The notes beneath the pieces were generated by a model. That model was not told the DNA's origin. It worked only from the letters and a program-made list of their open reading frames with translations, and ran no database searches. Position numbers and translations under genes: made by a program. Positions 6,596 to 13,764 of a DNA stretch of 23,290 bases are shown in pieces. Within the stretch, counting starts at the first letter, position 1; each line of letters starts with the position of its first letter. Source of the DNA: Lachnoclostridium sp. UBA5890 (GTDB lineage: Bacteria; Bacillota; Clostridia; Lachnospirales; Lachnospiraceae); NCBI GenBank assembly GCA_002431395.1, contig DJEU01000002.1, forward strand, positions 1 through 23,290. Direction: 5' to 3'.

Positions 6596-6730
6596 TCAAT
6601 ATCCCCCTTTGTATTTTTTCTTTTCCGGATTTTTTGATTTGAAATAAATCAGAAAAATAGATATTGATGCTATTATAACACAAATGTATAAAAATGCAAG
6701 AAAAAAGGAATCCTTCGGTAACAATGTCAT
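6596..6730 (-). CDS. Possible 44-residue membrane protein
   Basis: The minus strand from ATG 6730 encodes a short N-terminus (MTLLPKDS), one hydrophobic segment of about 20 residues (residues 9-30) and a lysine-rich tail (KSKNPEKKKYKGGY). Its stop TGA is immediately followed by the nuclease ATG, and its last codons contain AAAGGGGG, the ribosome binding site of the nuclease gene. This gives a translationally coupled arrangement and a classic single-pass topology. Against it: the upstream ribosome binding site is weak (AGAAG), and TATAAT overlaps the ATG, so that sequence might instead be a promoter. Confidence 0.4.
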   Translation of the reverse strand: MTLLPKDSFFLAFLYICVIIASISIFLIYFKSKNPEKKKYKGGY

Positions 6731-6760
6731 TATACTTCTATTTTTTTTGTAAAAAATGAA

Positions 6761-6789
6761 TTGCTTAATGTCGACTATTGTTATATAAT
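6761..6789 (+). promoter_or_regulatory. Promoter of the PemK/MazF-type toxin gene
   Basis: -35 TTGCTT (6761-6766), a 17-bp spacer and -10 TATAAT (6784-6789). Transcription would start about 20 nt before the toxin start codon, leaving no room for an antitoxin gene upstream in the same transcript. Confidence 0.7.
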
Positions 6790-6817
6790 GGTGCTTATTA
6801 ACACTTGGAGGGATGTT

Positions 6818-7198
6818 ATGTCTAAAAAAAATTTCTATATTTTCAACAATTTTATTTATTGGACAAATTTGGGGAATCGACCATTCGGTCATGAGCAAGG
6901 ATTAAATAGACCTTGTCTTGTTGTCCGTACAACGAAAGAATCTGAAATCTGCACAATTATACCATTAACTCTGGAGAGAATGAACGATAAAATCCCCTAT
7001 CATATCGATTTATCGAATGGTAAAAGTACAGCATTAGTAGAACAAATAAGAACAATTGATAAAAGAAGGATATATGACAAACTATACATAAACAAAAAGC
7101 ATGCAACAATAACCGAAGAATACCGCGTAAAAATCAATGAACAAATTCATAAGCTATATACTTTAAAAGAAATATTCAAAAAAGATATTGACAAATGA
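6818..7198 (+). CDS. PemK/MazF family toxin-like endoribonuclease, no adjacent antitoxin
   Basis: A 126-residue protein with the family pattern GLNRPCLVVR (Arg31, Pro32), a strand TIIPLT (Thr51) and ALVEQIRTIDKRRI (residues 73-85), matching the ribonuclease core of MazF/Kid toxins, which cleave mRNA at short motifs. The start at 6818 (MSKKNFYIFN) is set by GGAGGG with 5-nt spacing; in-frame codons further upstream overlap the promoter. No antitoxin-like ORF lies upstream in the short leader or downstream before the terminator. The C-terminal 40 residues are a helical, lysine-rich extension. It is more AT-rich than its neighbours, consistent with acquisition. It could be a lone toxin, a domesticated ribonuclease, or neutralised from elsewhere. 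Confidence 0.75.
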   Translation: MSKKNFYIFNNFIYWTNLGNRPFGHEQGLNRPCLVVRTTKESEICTIIPLTLERMNDKIPYHIDLSNGKSTALVEQIRTIDKRRIYDKLYINKKHATITEEYRVKINEQIHKLYTLKEIFKKDIDK

Positions 7199-7292
7199 TT
7201 CATTCCTGTAATATACTACTTCTAAACACTACAGTGTATAACATTTGAACTTCTAGTCGTAAGACTGGTAATAGTAGTGATATTTGAACTTG
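7199..7292 (+). other. 3' untranslated region of the toxin gene with repeats
   Basis: This short AT-rich gap has a 10-bp direct repeat ATTTGAACTT at 7243-7252 and 7282-7291, 39 bp apart. A small hairpin AGTC GTAA GACT lies between the copies. AATATACTACT and AGTAGTGATATT can pair around the whole segment. It leads straight into the terminator. It may be a structured 3' region; nothing more can be said. Confidence 0.4.
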
Positions 7293-7321
7293 GAAAGCAT
7301 TCGTTATGAATGCTTTCTTTT
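7293..7321 (+). terminator. Rho-independent terminator of the toxin gene
   Basis: A perfect 10-bp stem, GAAAGCATTC / GAATGCTTTC, with a 5-nt loop, followed by TTTT. Confidence 0.8.
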
Positions 7322-7336
7322 ATGTTATATGTTTGC

Positions 7337-7357
7337 AAAAAGGGAGCCGCAGCTCCC
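7337..7357 (-). terminator. Rho-independent terminator of the GH115 gene
   Basis: On the minus strand, GGGAGC TGCG GCTCCC followed by TTTTT, located 6 bp beyond the GH115 stop codon. Confidence 0.8.
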
Positions 7358-7363
7358 CTTCTC

Positions 7364-10213
7364 TTATCTCCGAAAACTCTCCCTTGGTCCCAGATACGAC
7401 TCCGGCAAAGTTACGTCCTCCCTGCATATCACAATTCTTTCCAGCAACACAGCCGGGCTTACATGATAAAAATACAACCGGTTTGCCCCTTTTTTACAAT
7501 GAATCTTCACATTGCAGATTTTAATCTGATCATGTGCTTCCTCTGTCCATTGGCGGCTTAAGAAAAATGGTTTGTCCGGTTCTTTTACCGTATTTACAAG
7601 CTGCATTTTTCCATCGTTTACAGAGTAACCGATGTCCTGCCGGCTTTCATATACTACAGGTGTAGTAGCCGACATATAAAACTGCACTTCATAAGTACCT
7701 TCCTTGTGCACAAAAATATTGTAGGCGGCAAATGGACACTTTTCTTTTTCCGAAAAATCAGCGGTTACCGGAAACACCTTGATGGCGGAACCTGTCCGCC
7801 CATAGGGCTCCAATACATGAAATGCGGCACCTTCAACCTCACCTGTTTCAGCAAAATGCCTGGCTTCGATTGCCACATAGCCGTTATCCTCGACAAAATA
7901 TCCTTCCGGGATATCTTTTTCCTCCTCCCGGGCTTCTACATAAATTTCTGCTTTGCCGTAGCCTTTATTTTCGACTGTAAAAAATGTTTTCTCTGTACCG
8001 CAAATTTTCGTCTTGTCGATAGACAGTACAATTTCTTCGCAGTTCGCACAAATACCCTCATACGAAGAAAAATGAAGCCATTCTGCATCTGTCTTGATTT
8101 CGTATTCGACCGGTTTTCTGCTGCCACATGCAATCTCAAATCGAATCTCCGTGACATCATTGCGCATCGCATCCCTCCATATCTGCGGCTGTTCCGTCCA
8201 GTATCCGCCGGTCATGTACTCCTCGGATTCTTTGCGTGCGACGATCATGCGCGAATCGCGAATCGGAGAGACATAACTTCGAACCGGATATTTGCAGTTT
8301 TCACTATTCCAGTCAACAAACCCAATATGCTCCGACAAACCAAAACCGTCAAATGCTCCATTGTCTACTTCGTGATATTCCAGTACGATTGTTTCATCTT
8401 TCTCAAGGCATTTTTGTACTTCATCTGCCAGTGCATTTGCTGCAATGCGGTTTTGAGAAGCATATAAAGCATTTCTGCCTGCTAATATCCACATTTTCAT
8501 GAGATTCTCCGTGCCACACGCCGGATAATAGATTAGCGACTCAAAAGCTCCCTGCCATTCTTTCGGACATTTTTTCCGCCCTTCCTCGCAGACCGCCAAT
8601 ATTTTTTCTGAGATTTCCAACACTTCTTCGGCTTCACCAAAATGCAGCGGATGGTACACTTTTTCATTCATAACTTCATGTTTTCTGCGAGCCAAAAGTC
8701 GATTGTAATCCCATACCACCTCTTCCAGATTTTGCAAAAAGTCACAATTAAAACAACTACCAAACTGTGTATAAATCCATTTCTTAGTATATTGTTTTGT
8801 AATTGCCGCATCCTGTCCTCCCCACTTTTCGATATCGTACGCCAGATCAAGGAAAAATGACAAGCCATATTCCTGTGTCGCCAAATCTCCAACATTGGTA
8901 ACCCAGATGTCCCGAACCCCGTATTCATACGCCGCCGTCATCTGTTCCCAGACTTTGGGAAGATACGTAGATCCGATCCACTCAAATGCCATTGGACCGC
9001 CATGCATATCCATATGATAATACATGCCGTAACCCCCTTTGTGTCCGCGCATTTCTTTCGTCGGAAGCGTCCTCGTCGCACCCTGGTTATTATCGCTGAG
9101 CATAATCGTCACACCATCCAGTTCCGGTTCGTGCAACAAACCTTCTGATTCCTTTCCACCGTAGAAAAATCCCTCAACCTCCGTAAAAAGCACCATAACA
9201 CGGGGTACCTTTGCAAGATCGCGGTTCACATTTTCGCGGATCAATCTGTTCTGCGTCCGAAGAACCTTACGAAGCAAGTTTACATTTTCTTCCACCGTGC
9301 TCTCTTTTCCGAAGATTGCGGTATCATTTTCGCCACGCATTCCCATCGTAATGACATTCTCAAATGGTGCATTCCGCTTTAACCCATCCTCCCAGAATCT
9401 GGTAATCCCTTTTTCATTTTCAAGAAAACTCCACGCATCTCCATATGGTGAATCCTTTCCACGCATCCTGCCATATTCCGCGCCGGCACGCATACACGGT
9501 TCATGATGTGACGTTCCCATTACCACTCCCATATCATCTGCGAGCTGCGCACTGGCTAGCCCCGGACCATCCAAGCTGAAATTTGATGCCCACATCGCCG
9601 GCCATAAATAATTTCCTTTCAATCGCAGCAACAATTCAAAAATCTGTGCATAACATTTCGCATTGATTCCGCCAAAATGCTTTTCCGCCCATGTACCAAA
9701 GGCCGGCCATTCGTCATTGATAAAAAAGCCGCGGTATTTCACCGATGGTTCCTTTGTTGTTACATTTTCCGATTCATCCAGCACAATGGAATCCTGTTTT
9801 GCCGGCCATACATGATTCCAATGAATCAGCGGCGAAATGCCCAGTAGTTCCGACAAATGATACAAACCGTAGATCGTCCCCCGCTTATCACTTCCGATGA
9901 TAACGATTGCATTGTCCACCTGAGGAAACACATTTTTCTTAATCTGAAACTGGTACACTTCCCATTTTCCCCGTACTTTTTCAAGGCTCAGCACGCCTTG
10001 CCTTTCCAGTTCATCGATCCATCTGCTTTTCCCAATCGTTCCATAAATAACCGCTGTTTTCACGGATCGACCTAACGTCTCCATCTGTTTCGGCTTTTTC
10101 CCGAAAATGTAATACATATCCTGACGCACATTATCCGCCGCCATGTGCGCCCCTTTCCATTCGTCGCTTTCTCCGTAAAAAACAATATTTTTATCTATCG
10201 ATATCTTTCCCAT
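7364..10213 (-). CDS. Glycoside hydrolase family 115 (xylan alpha-1,2-glucuronidase)
   Basis: A 949-residue protein with the size and motif order of GH115. The N-terminal domain includes GTIYGLYHLSELLGISPLIHW (glycosidase-like domain 2 region, near residues 112-132). The catalytic barrel region follows with SVKYRGFFINDEWPAFGTWA, LLLRLKGNYLWPAMWASNF, MGTSHHEPCMRAGAEY, ITMGMRGENDTA and MLSDNNQGATRTLP; the C-terminal beta domain follows (about residues 770-940). These enzymes remove (4-O-methyl)glucuronic acid from xylan or aldouronic acids. There is no signal peptide, so the protein should act in the cytoplasm on imported oligosaccharides. The start at 10213 follows AAGGAGAGG. It is divergent from an AraC regulator across 119 bp, and a terminator follows closely. 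No transporter or other xylan gene is present nearby. Confidence 0.92.
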   Translation of the reverse strand: MGKISIDKNIVFYGESDEWKGAHMAADNVRQDMYYIFGKKPKQMETLGRSVKTAVIYGTIGKSRWIDELERQGVLSLEKVRGKWEVYQFQIKKNVFPQVDNAIVIIGSDKRGTIYGLYHLSELLGISPLIHWNHVWPAKQDSIVLDESENVTTKEPSVKYRGFFINDEWPAFGTWAEKHFGGINAKCYAQIFELLLRLKGNYLWPAMWASNFSLDGPGLASAQLADDMGVVMGTSHHEPCMRAGAEYGRMRGKDSPYGDAWSFLENEKGITRFWEDGLKRNAPFENVITMGMRGENDTAIFGKESTVEENVNLLRKVLRTQNRLIRENVNRDLAKVPRVMVLFTEVEGFFYGGKESEGLLHEPELDGVTIMLSDNNQGATRTLPTKEMRGHKGGYGMYYHMDMHGGPMAFEWIGSTYLPKVWEQMTAAYEYGVRDIWVTNVGDLATQEYGLSFFLDLAYDIEKWGGQDAAITKQYTKKWIYTQFGSCFNCDFLQNLEEVVWDYNRLLARRKHEVMNEKVYHPLHFGEAEEVLEISEKILAVCEEGRKKCPKEWQGAFESLIYYPACGTENLMKMWILAGRNALYASQNRIAANALADEVQKCLEKDETIVLEYHEVDNGAFDGFGLSEHIGFVDWNSENCKYPVRSYVSPIRDSRMIVARKESEEYMTGGYWTEQPQIWRDAMRNDVTEIRFEIACGSRKPVEYEIKTDAEWLHFSSYEGICANCEEIVLSIDKTKICGTEKTFFTVENKGYGKAEIYVEAREEEKDIPEGYFVEDNGYVAIEARHFAETGEVEGAAFHVLEPYGRTGSAIKVFPVTADFSEKEKCPFAAYNIFVHKEGTYEVQFYMSATTPVVYESRQDIGYSVNDGKMQLVNTVKEPDKPFFLSRQWTEEAHDQIKICNVKIHCKKGANRLYFYHVSPAVLLERIVICREDVTLPESYLGPRESFRR

Positions 10214-10244
10214 ACGATCCTCTCCTTGCTTTTTAAACCATTTT

Positions 10245-10281
10245 ATATTATGATAATATCACAACGGATAAGCATATGCTT
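10245..10281. promoter_or_regulatory. Two palindromes in the GH115/araC intergenic region
   Basis: ATATTATGATAATAT (10245-10259, perfect 7-bp arms) and AAGCATATGCTT (10270-10281, perfect) lie in the 119-bp divergent promoter region. Either could be a regulator site, but the first is simple AT sequence and may just be promoter DNA. Exact -35/-10 boxes cannot be assigned confidently here. Confidence 0.35.
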
Positions 10282-10332
10282 TTTATGATACGACACTTTT
10301 TTGTTTTTTTCCGACTTTTTTAGGAGGCTGCT

Positions 10333-11175
10333 ATGAAACCAAGTTTTTTTACCGAAATATCTTCCCCCATCGTATGTGAATACAAATCCGATTCCTGGAT
10401 TGCCGACCACCACACGCCATTTCATTTTCACGATGGATACGAAATCCTTATTTTTTTAAGTGGCAATGCTTCCTTTTGCATCGGACAGCATGAGCAGTTT
10501 TTGACACCTGGAACCATCATATGCTGTGCCCCATTTTCCCTGCACAGAGCTCTTCCGCACGATCCGCACAACTACGACCGGATCCTTCTTCACATCCGCA
10601 AAGACACCTTGCTTTCCTTAAGCAGCACCTTTACGGATCTTTCGACATGTTTTCACGCTTCGTCACAGCCAATTTACTCCTTTTCCAAACCAGTTTTGGA
10701 CAACATAGTTGCTTTGTGCAAAAAACTGGAAGATGTATTGCATGCTCATTCCTTTGGCTGCGATGTTTTACAAACGGCTATTTTAACAGAACTCCTTGTA
10801 CTTCTCAATCAAAAATGTGTCTGTTCGAAAAAGTTGTTTTCCAACCATATGTCCCCTTTAGTGTCAGAAATCTTTCATTATATTGAAGAACATTTTACTG
10901 AAGATATCACCGTCTCGCACGTTGCAAACGCTCTTCACCACAATGCGGATTATCTGACACGCAGTTTCCGCAAAGTTGCAAATTGTTCCATCCAGCAATA
11001 TCTGATCTTGAAACGAATTCAGCACGCTGGCACACTTTTAAGCCAGGGAGCCACACTGACCGATGCCTGCTTTTCCTCGGGATTTCAAACTTATTCTCAT
11101 TTTTCAAAGACCTTTTCTGCGCATTTTGGCATTTCCCCAAAGAAATACCAACAAAAATATTGGCAGCCGCATTAA
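10333..11175 (+). CDS. AraC family transcriptional regulator
   Basis: A 280-residue protein. The N-terminal cupin-like sensing domain (about residues 20-90) contains HTPFHFHDGYEILIFLSG and a GTIICCAPFSLHRALP strand pair. The C-terminal AraC DNA-binding domain (about residues 178-276) has both helix-turn-helix units: DITVSHVANALHHNADYLTR with SFRKV, and TLTDACFSSGFQTYSHFSKT followed by FSAHFGISPKKYQQKY. The start at 10333 is set by AGGAGG. Divergent placement from the GH115 gene predicts that it activates that gene, probably in response to a glucurono-xylooligosaccharide or related sugar. The ligand is inferred only from context. Confidence 0.9.
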   Translation: MKPSFFTEISSPIVCEYKSDSWIADHHTPFHFHDGYEILIFLSGNASFCIGQHEQFLTPGTIICCAPFSLHRALPHDPHNYDRILLHIRKDTLLSLSSTFTDLSTCFHASSQPIYSFSKPVLDNIVALCKKLEDVLHAHSFGCDVLQTAILTELLVLLNQKCVCSKKLFSNHMSPLVSEIFHYIEEHFTEDITVSHVANALHHNADYLTRSFRKVANCSIQQYLILKRIQHAGTLLSQGATLTDACFSSGFQTYSHFSKTFSAHFGISPKKYQQKYWQPH

Positions 11176-11222
11176 GAATATAAATATTTTTACTTTATTT
11201 TCTTAAAAAAATAAATTTGTTA

Positions 11223-11251
11223 TTGAAAAAAATTTACTTTCTTCGTATAAT
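11223..11251 (+). promoter_or_regulatory. Promoter of the aminotransferase gene
   Basis: -35 TTGAAA (11223-11228), a 17-bp spacer and -10 TATAAT (11246-11251), followed by AGGAGG before the ATG at 11300. Confidence 0.75.
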
Positions 11252-11299
11252 AGAGGATGGATAAAAACGTTAATACTACTTACCATATAGGAGGTTATC

Positions 11300-12586
11300 A
11301 TGGAAAGTTACCAGAACTTAAGTAAAGAGCAGCTGCTGGCGCTCAAATCCGAGTTAGAAGCCAGCTACGAAGAAAAGAAGGCATTGAATCTGCAATTGGA
11401 CATGTCTCGTGGAAAGCCTAGTCCAAGCCAGCTTGATGTATCCCTTGGCTTGATGGATGCATTGAATTCAAACTCTGTATTGAAATCCGAAGACGGTACA
11501 GACTGCCGCAATTATGGTGTATTGGATGGGATTCCGGAAGCTAAGAAATTGATGGCTGATATGATGGGAACCACCGCAGACCACATCATTATCTTTGGAA
11601 ATGCAAGTCTTACGATTATGTTCGATTCGATTTCCCGCTCTTATACTCACGGAGTTCTGGGCAGCACACCATGGTGTAAATTAGACAAGGTCAAATTTCT
11701 TTGCCCGGTTCCCGGATATGACAGACATTTCGCTATCACCGAGCGTTTCGGCATCGAAATGATCAATATTCCAATGACTCAGGATGGTCCGGACATGGAC
11801 ATGGTTGAGGAACTTGTGGCAAATGACGACAGTATCAAAGGAATCTGGTGTGTTCCAAAATATTCCAATCCGCAGGGATACTGCTACAGTGATGAGACAG
11901 TTCGCCGCTTTGCCAATCTGAAACCGGCAGCAAAAGATTTCCGTATTTACTGGGACAATGCATATGTCATTCATCATTTGTACGAGGACAATCAAGTTGA
12001 GATTCCGGATATCATCAGCGAATGTGAAAAAGCCGGCAATCCAAACCTTGTTTACGAATTTGCTTCTACTTCAAAAGTAAGTTTTCCTGGTTCCGGTATC
12101 GCCGCGATGGCTGCTTCCGCAGAAAACCTCGCTGATGTCAAGAAACAGATGACGATTCAGACAATCGGTTATGACAAATTAAATCAACTTCGCCATGTGG
12201 CTTATTTCAAAAACATTGACGGTTTGAAAGCGCATATGAAAAAACACGCGGATGCGATGCGTCCAAAATTTGAGGCTGTTTTGAAAGTGCTTGACGAAGA
12301 ACTTACCGGTGCTGAGATCGGAAGCTGGGTGAAACCTCTTGGCGGTTATTTCATTTCCTTTGACGCGATGGAAGGATGTGCTAAAAAAATCGTTGCCAAA
12401 TGTAAAGAAGCCGGTGTTACTTTGACAAATGCCGGTGCCACCTTCCCATATGGCAAAGATCCGAAAGACAGCAATATCCGTATCGCCCCATCGTTCCCTA
12501 CGCCGGAAGAAATGGCTGTTGCTACTGATCTGTTTGTACTTTGTGTAAAACTTGTCAGTGTGGAAAAACTGTTGGAGAATAAATAA
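11300..12586 (+). CDS. PLP-dependent aspartate aminotransferase-type enzyme (class I, subgroup Ic-like)
   Basis: A 428-residue fold-type I aminotransferase. An N-terminal RGKPSPSQLDVS segment and NYGVLDGIPEAKKLMA precede the cofactor-binding residues. WDNAYVIHHL (Asp219, Tyr222) and FASTSKVSFPGSGIA, with the Schiff-base Lys at 259, are clear. NIRIAPSFPTPEEM holds the carboxylate-binding Arg near the C-terminus. The N-terminal pattern matches the MocR-like aspartate aminotransferase subgroup common in Firmicutes rather than classical AspC. It probably interconverts aspartate and oxaloacetate with 2-oxoglutarate; the exact amino acid is inferred from the family. It is monocistronic with its own promoter, AGGAGG site and terminator. 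Confidence 0.85.
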   Translation: MESYQNLSKEQLLALKSELEASYEEKKALNLQLDMSRGKPSPSQLDVSLGLMDALNSNSVLKSEDGTDCRNYGVLDGIPEAKKLMADMMGTTADHIIIFGNASLTIMFDSISRSYTHGVLGSTPWCKLDKVKFLCPVPGYDRHFAITERFGIEMINIPMTQDGPDMDMVEELVANDDSIKGIWCVPKYSNPQGYCYSDETVRRFANLKPAAKDFRIYWDNAYVIHHLYEDNQVEIPDIISECEKAGNPNLVYEFASTSKVSFPGSGIAAMAASAENLADVKKQMTIQTIGYDKLNQLRHVAYFKNIDGLKAHMKKHADAMRPKFEAVLKVLDEELTGAEIGSWVKPLGGYFISFDAMEGCAKKIVAKCKEAGVTLTNAGATFPYGKDPKDSNIRIAPSFPTPEEMAVATDLFVLCVKLVSVEKLLENK

Positions 12587-12602
12587 TTTAGAACATACTT
12601 AA

Positions 12603-12632
12603 GGCTGTCACAAAACTGTGGCAGCCCTTTTT
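12603..12632 (+). terminator. Rho-independent terminator of the aminotransferase gene
   Basis: GGCTGTCACA / TGTGGCAGCC (10-bp stem with one G-T pair, loop AAAC), followed by CTTTTTATA. It is followed 11 bp later by the GTAACTATTC motif. Confidence 0.85.
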
Positions 12633-12653
12633 ATATTTATAGAGTAACTATTC

Positions 12654-13259
12654 CTAATCCTCAAATGGCCGGATTCGATATCTCACGCCCAAAGAATCAC
12701 AGATTTTCTGACATTCCTGCTCTTCTTCCTTCGTAATTGTCGTTTCCACCGTTGTCATGACAACTTCCGGAACATATTTTGTCGCTTCTTTTGCAAAATC
12801 GAGCATTGCCTGAAAGGATTCAATCCCGAATTTGTTGCGGGTCAATTTGTAATATTCTTCCGCATTTGGCGTGTTCAGGCTGATTGATACCGTATCAATT
12901 TTGCCCTGCAAAAGCGGTGTGATATCTTTTCCGTGAATCAGGCTGCCAAGTCCGTTGGTGTTGATGCGGATTTTCTTACCAAATTTCTTTTTGGCAAATT
13001 CCGCCACTTCAAGCAAATCATCCAAACGCTCTGTGGGCTCACCAAAACCGCAAAATACAATATCTTTGTATGTGTCCGGTGGAAATTTGTCAAATTCTTT
13101 TTCCACTTCTTCCACCGTCGGCTCTCGGTCCAGCCACAGACTTCCGGATTTTTCAATTTCTTCGTGTGTTTGGCGCAAACAAAAGGTGCACGCGCATGGA
13201 CATTTATTCGTAAGATTCACATACAAATTTCCGTATGCCGGATATAAAATCGTCATCAT
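12654..13259 (-). CDS. Radical SAM protein, TatD-linked type
   Basis: A 201-residue protein with the radical SAM cluster motif CPCACTFC (Cys20, Cys24, Cys27: CxxxCxxC), a GFGEPTE motif and an INTNGLGSLIHGKDITP strand-loop. Its short length and the start MMTILYPAYGNLYVNLTNKC match the small radical SAM proteins usually linked to TatD-type nucleases. Here no tatD gene is seen; instead the gene lies 19 nt after ribH, as the likely last member of the riboflavin transcript. The reaction is unknown. GAGG precedes the start. Cluster ligands are intact, so it should be active. Confidence 0.8.
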   Translation of the reverse strand: MMTILYPAYGNLYVNLTNKCPCACTFCLRQTHEEIEKSGSLWLDREPTVEEVEKEFDKFPPDTYKDIVFCGFGEPTERLDDLLEVAEFAKKKFGKKIRINTNGLGSLIHGKDITPLLQGKIDTVSISLNTPNAEEYYKLTRNKFGIESFQAMLDFAKEATKYVPEVVMTTVETTITKEEEQECQKICDSLGVRYRIRPFED

Positions 13260-13278
13260 AATAATTGCCTCTTTTCTC

Positions 13279-13743
13279 CTACATAGATTTCATCAAATTT
13301 ACCATCTCAATGGCTGTAGTAGCTGCGTCGTAGCCTTTGTTTCCTGCTTTTGTGCCAGCACGCTCTACCGCCTGCTCGATATTGTCCGTGGTAAGGACAC
13401 CAAAGATCGTAGGTACGCCTGTATTTAAGCCAACCGTTGCGATTCCTTTGCTGACTTCTGCACAAACATAATCATAATGAGAGGTCGAACCTTTGATTAC
13501 GGCACCAAGACAGATAACCGCATCGTATTTTCCAGATTCTGCCATTTTCTGTGCTGTCATTGGGATTTCAAATGCACCCGGTACCCAGGCAAGATCCACA
13601 TTGTTCTCCGTATCTACTTCGTGACGGCGAAGAGCATCTTCTGCTCCTCCGACAAGTTTCGATACGATAAATTCATTGAACCGCGCTGCCACGATACCAA
13701 TTTTCATTCCTGTTCCTACTACATTTCCTTCTAATACTCTCAT
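13279..13743 (-). CDS. ribH: 6,7-dimethyl-8-ribityllumazine synthase
   Basis: A 154-residue protein of standard length. It contains GIVAARFNEFIVSKLVGGA, the substrate-binding WVPGAFEIP, the phosphate-binding LGAVIKGSTSHYDYV with its active-site His, and GVLTTDN. It condenses 5-amino-6-ribitylamino-uracil with 3,4-dihydroxy-2-butanone 4-phosphate, the penultimate step to riboflavin, normally as a large homo-oligomer. A GGAGG precedes the start; it lies 21 nt after ribBA in the operon. Confidence 0.96.
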   Translation of the reverse strand: MRVLEGNVVGTGMKIGIVAARFNEFIVSKLVGGAEDALRRHEVDTENNVDLAWVPGAFEIPMTAQKMAESGKYDAVICLGAVIKGSTSHYDYVCAEVSKGIATVGLNTGVPTIFGVLTTDNIEQAVERAGTKAGNKGYDAATTAIEMVNLMKSM

Positions 13744-13764
13744 GATTTTTCCTCCATTCTTGCC

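Noticed and set aside
6600..6817. Antitoxin gene upstream of the PemK/MazF-type toxin
   Set aside because: The toxin promoter lies only about 30-60 bp before its start codon, and the only frame upstream is the minus-strand membrane ORF.
7243..7291. Two ATTTGAACTT copies as a minimal CRISPR or attachment site
   Set aside because: Only 10 bp and two copies, with no integrase or cas gene; kept as a note on the toxin 3' region.
7706..8467. 253-codon plus-strand frame opposite the GH115 gene
   Set aside because: It lies wholly antisense to a clear GH115 coding sequence, with Cys- and Phe-rich low-quality translation and no ribosome binding site.
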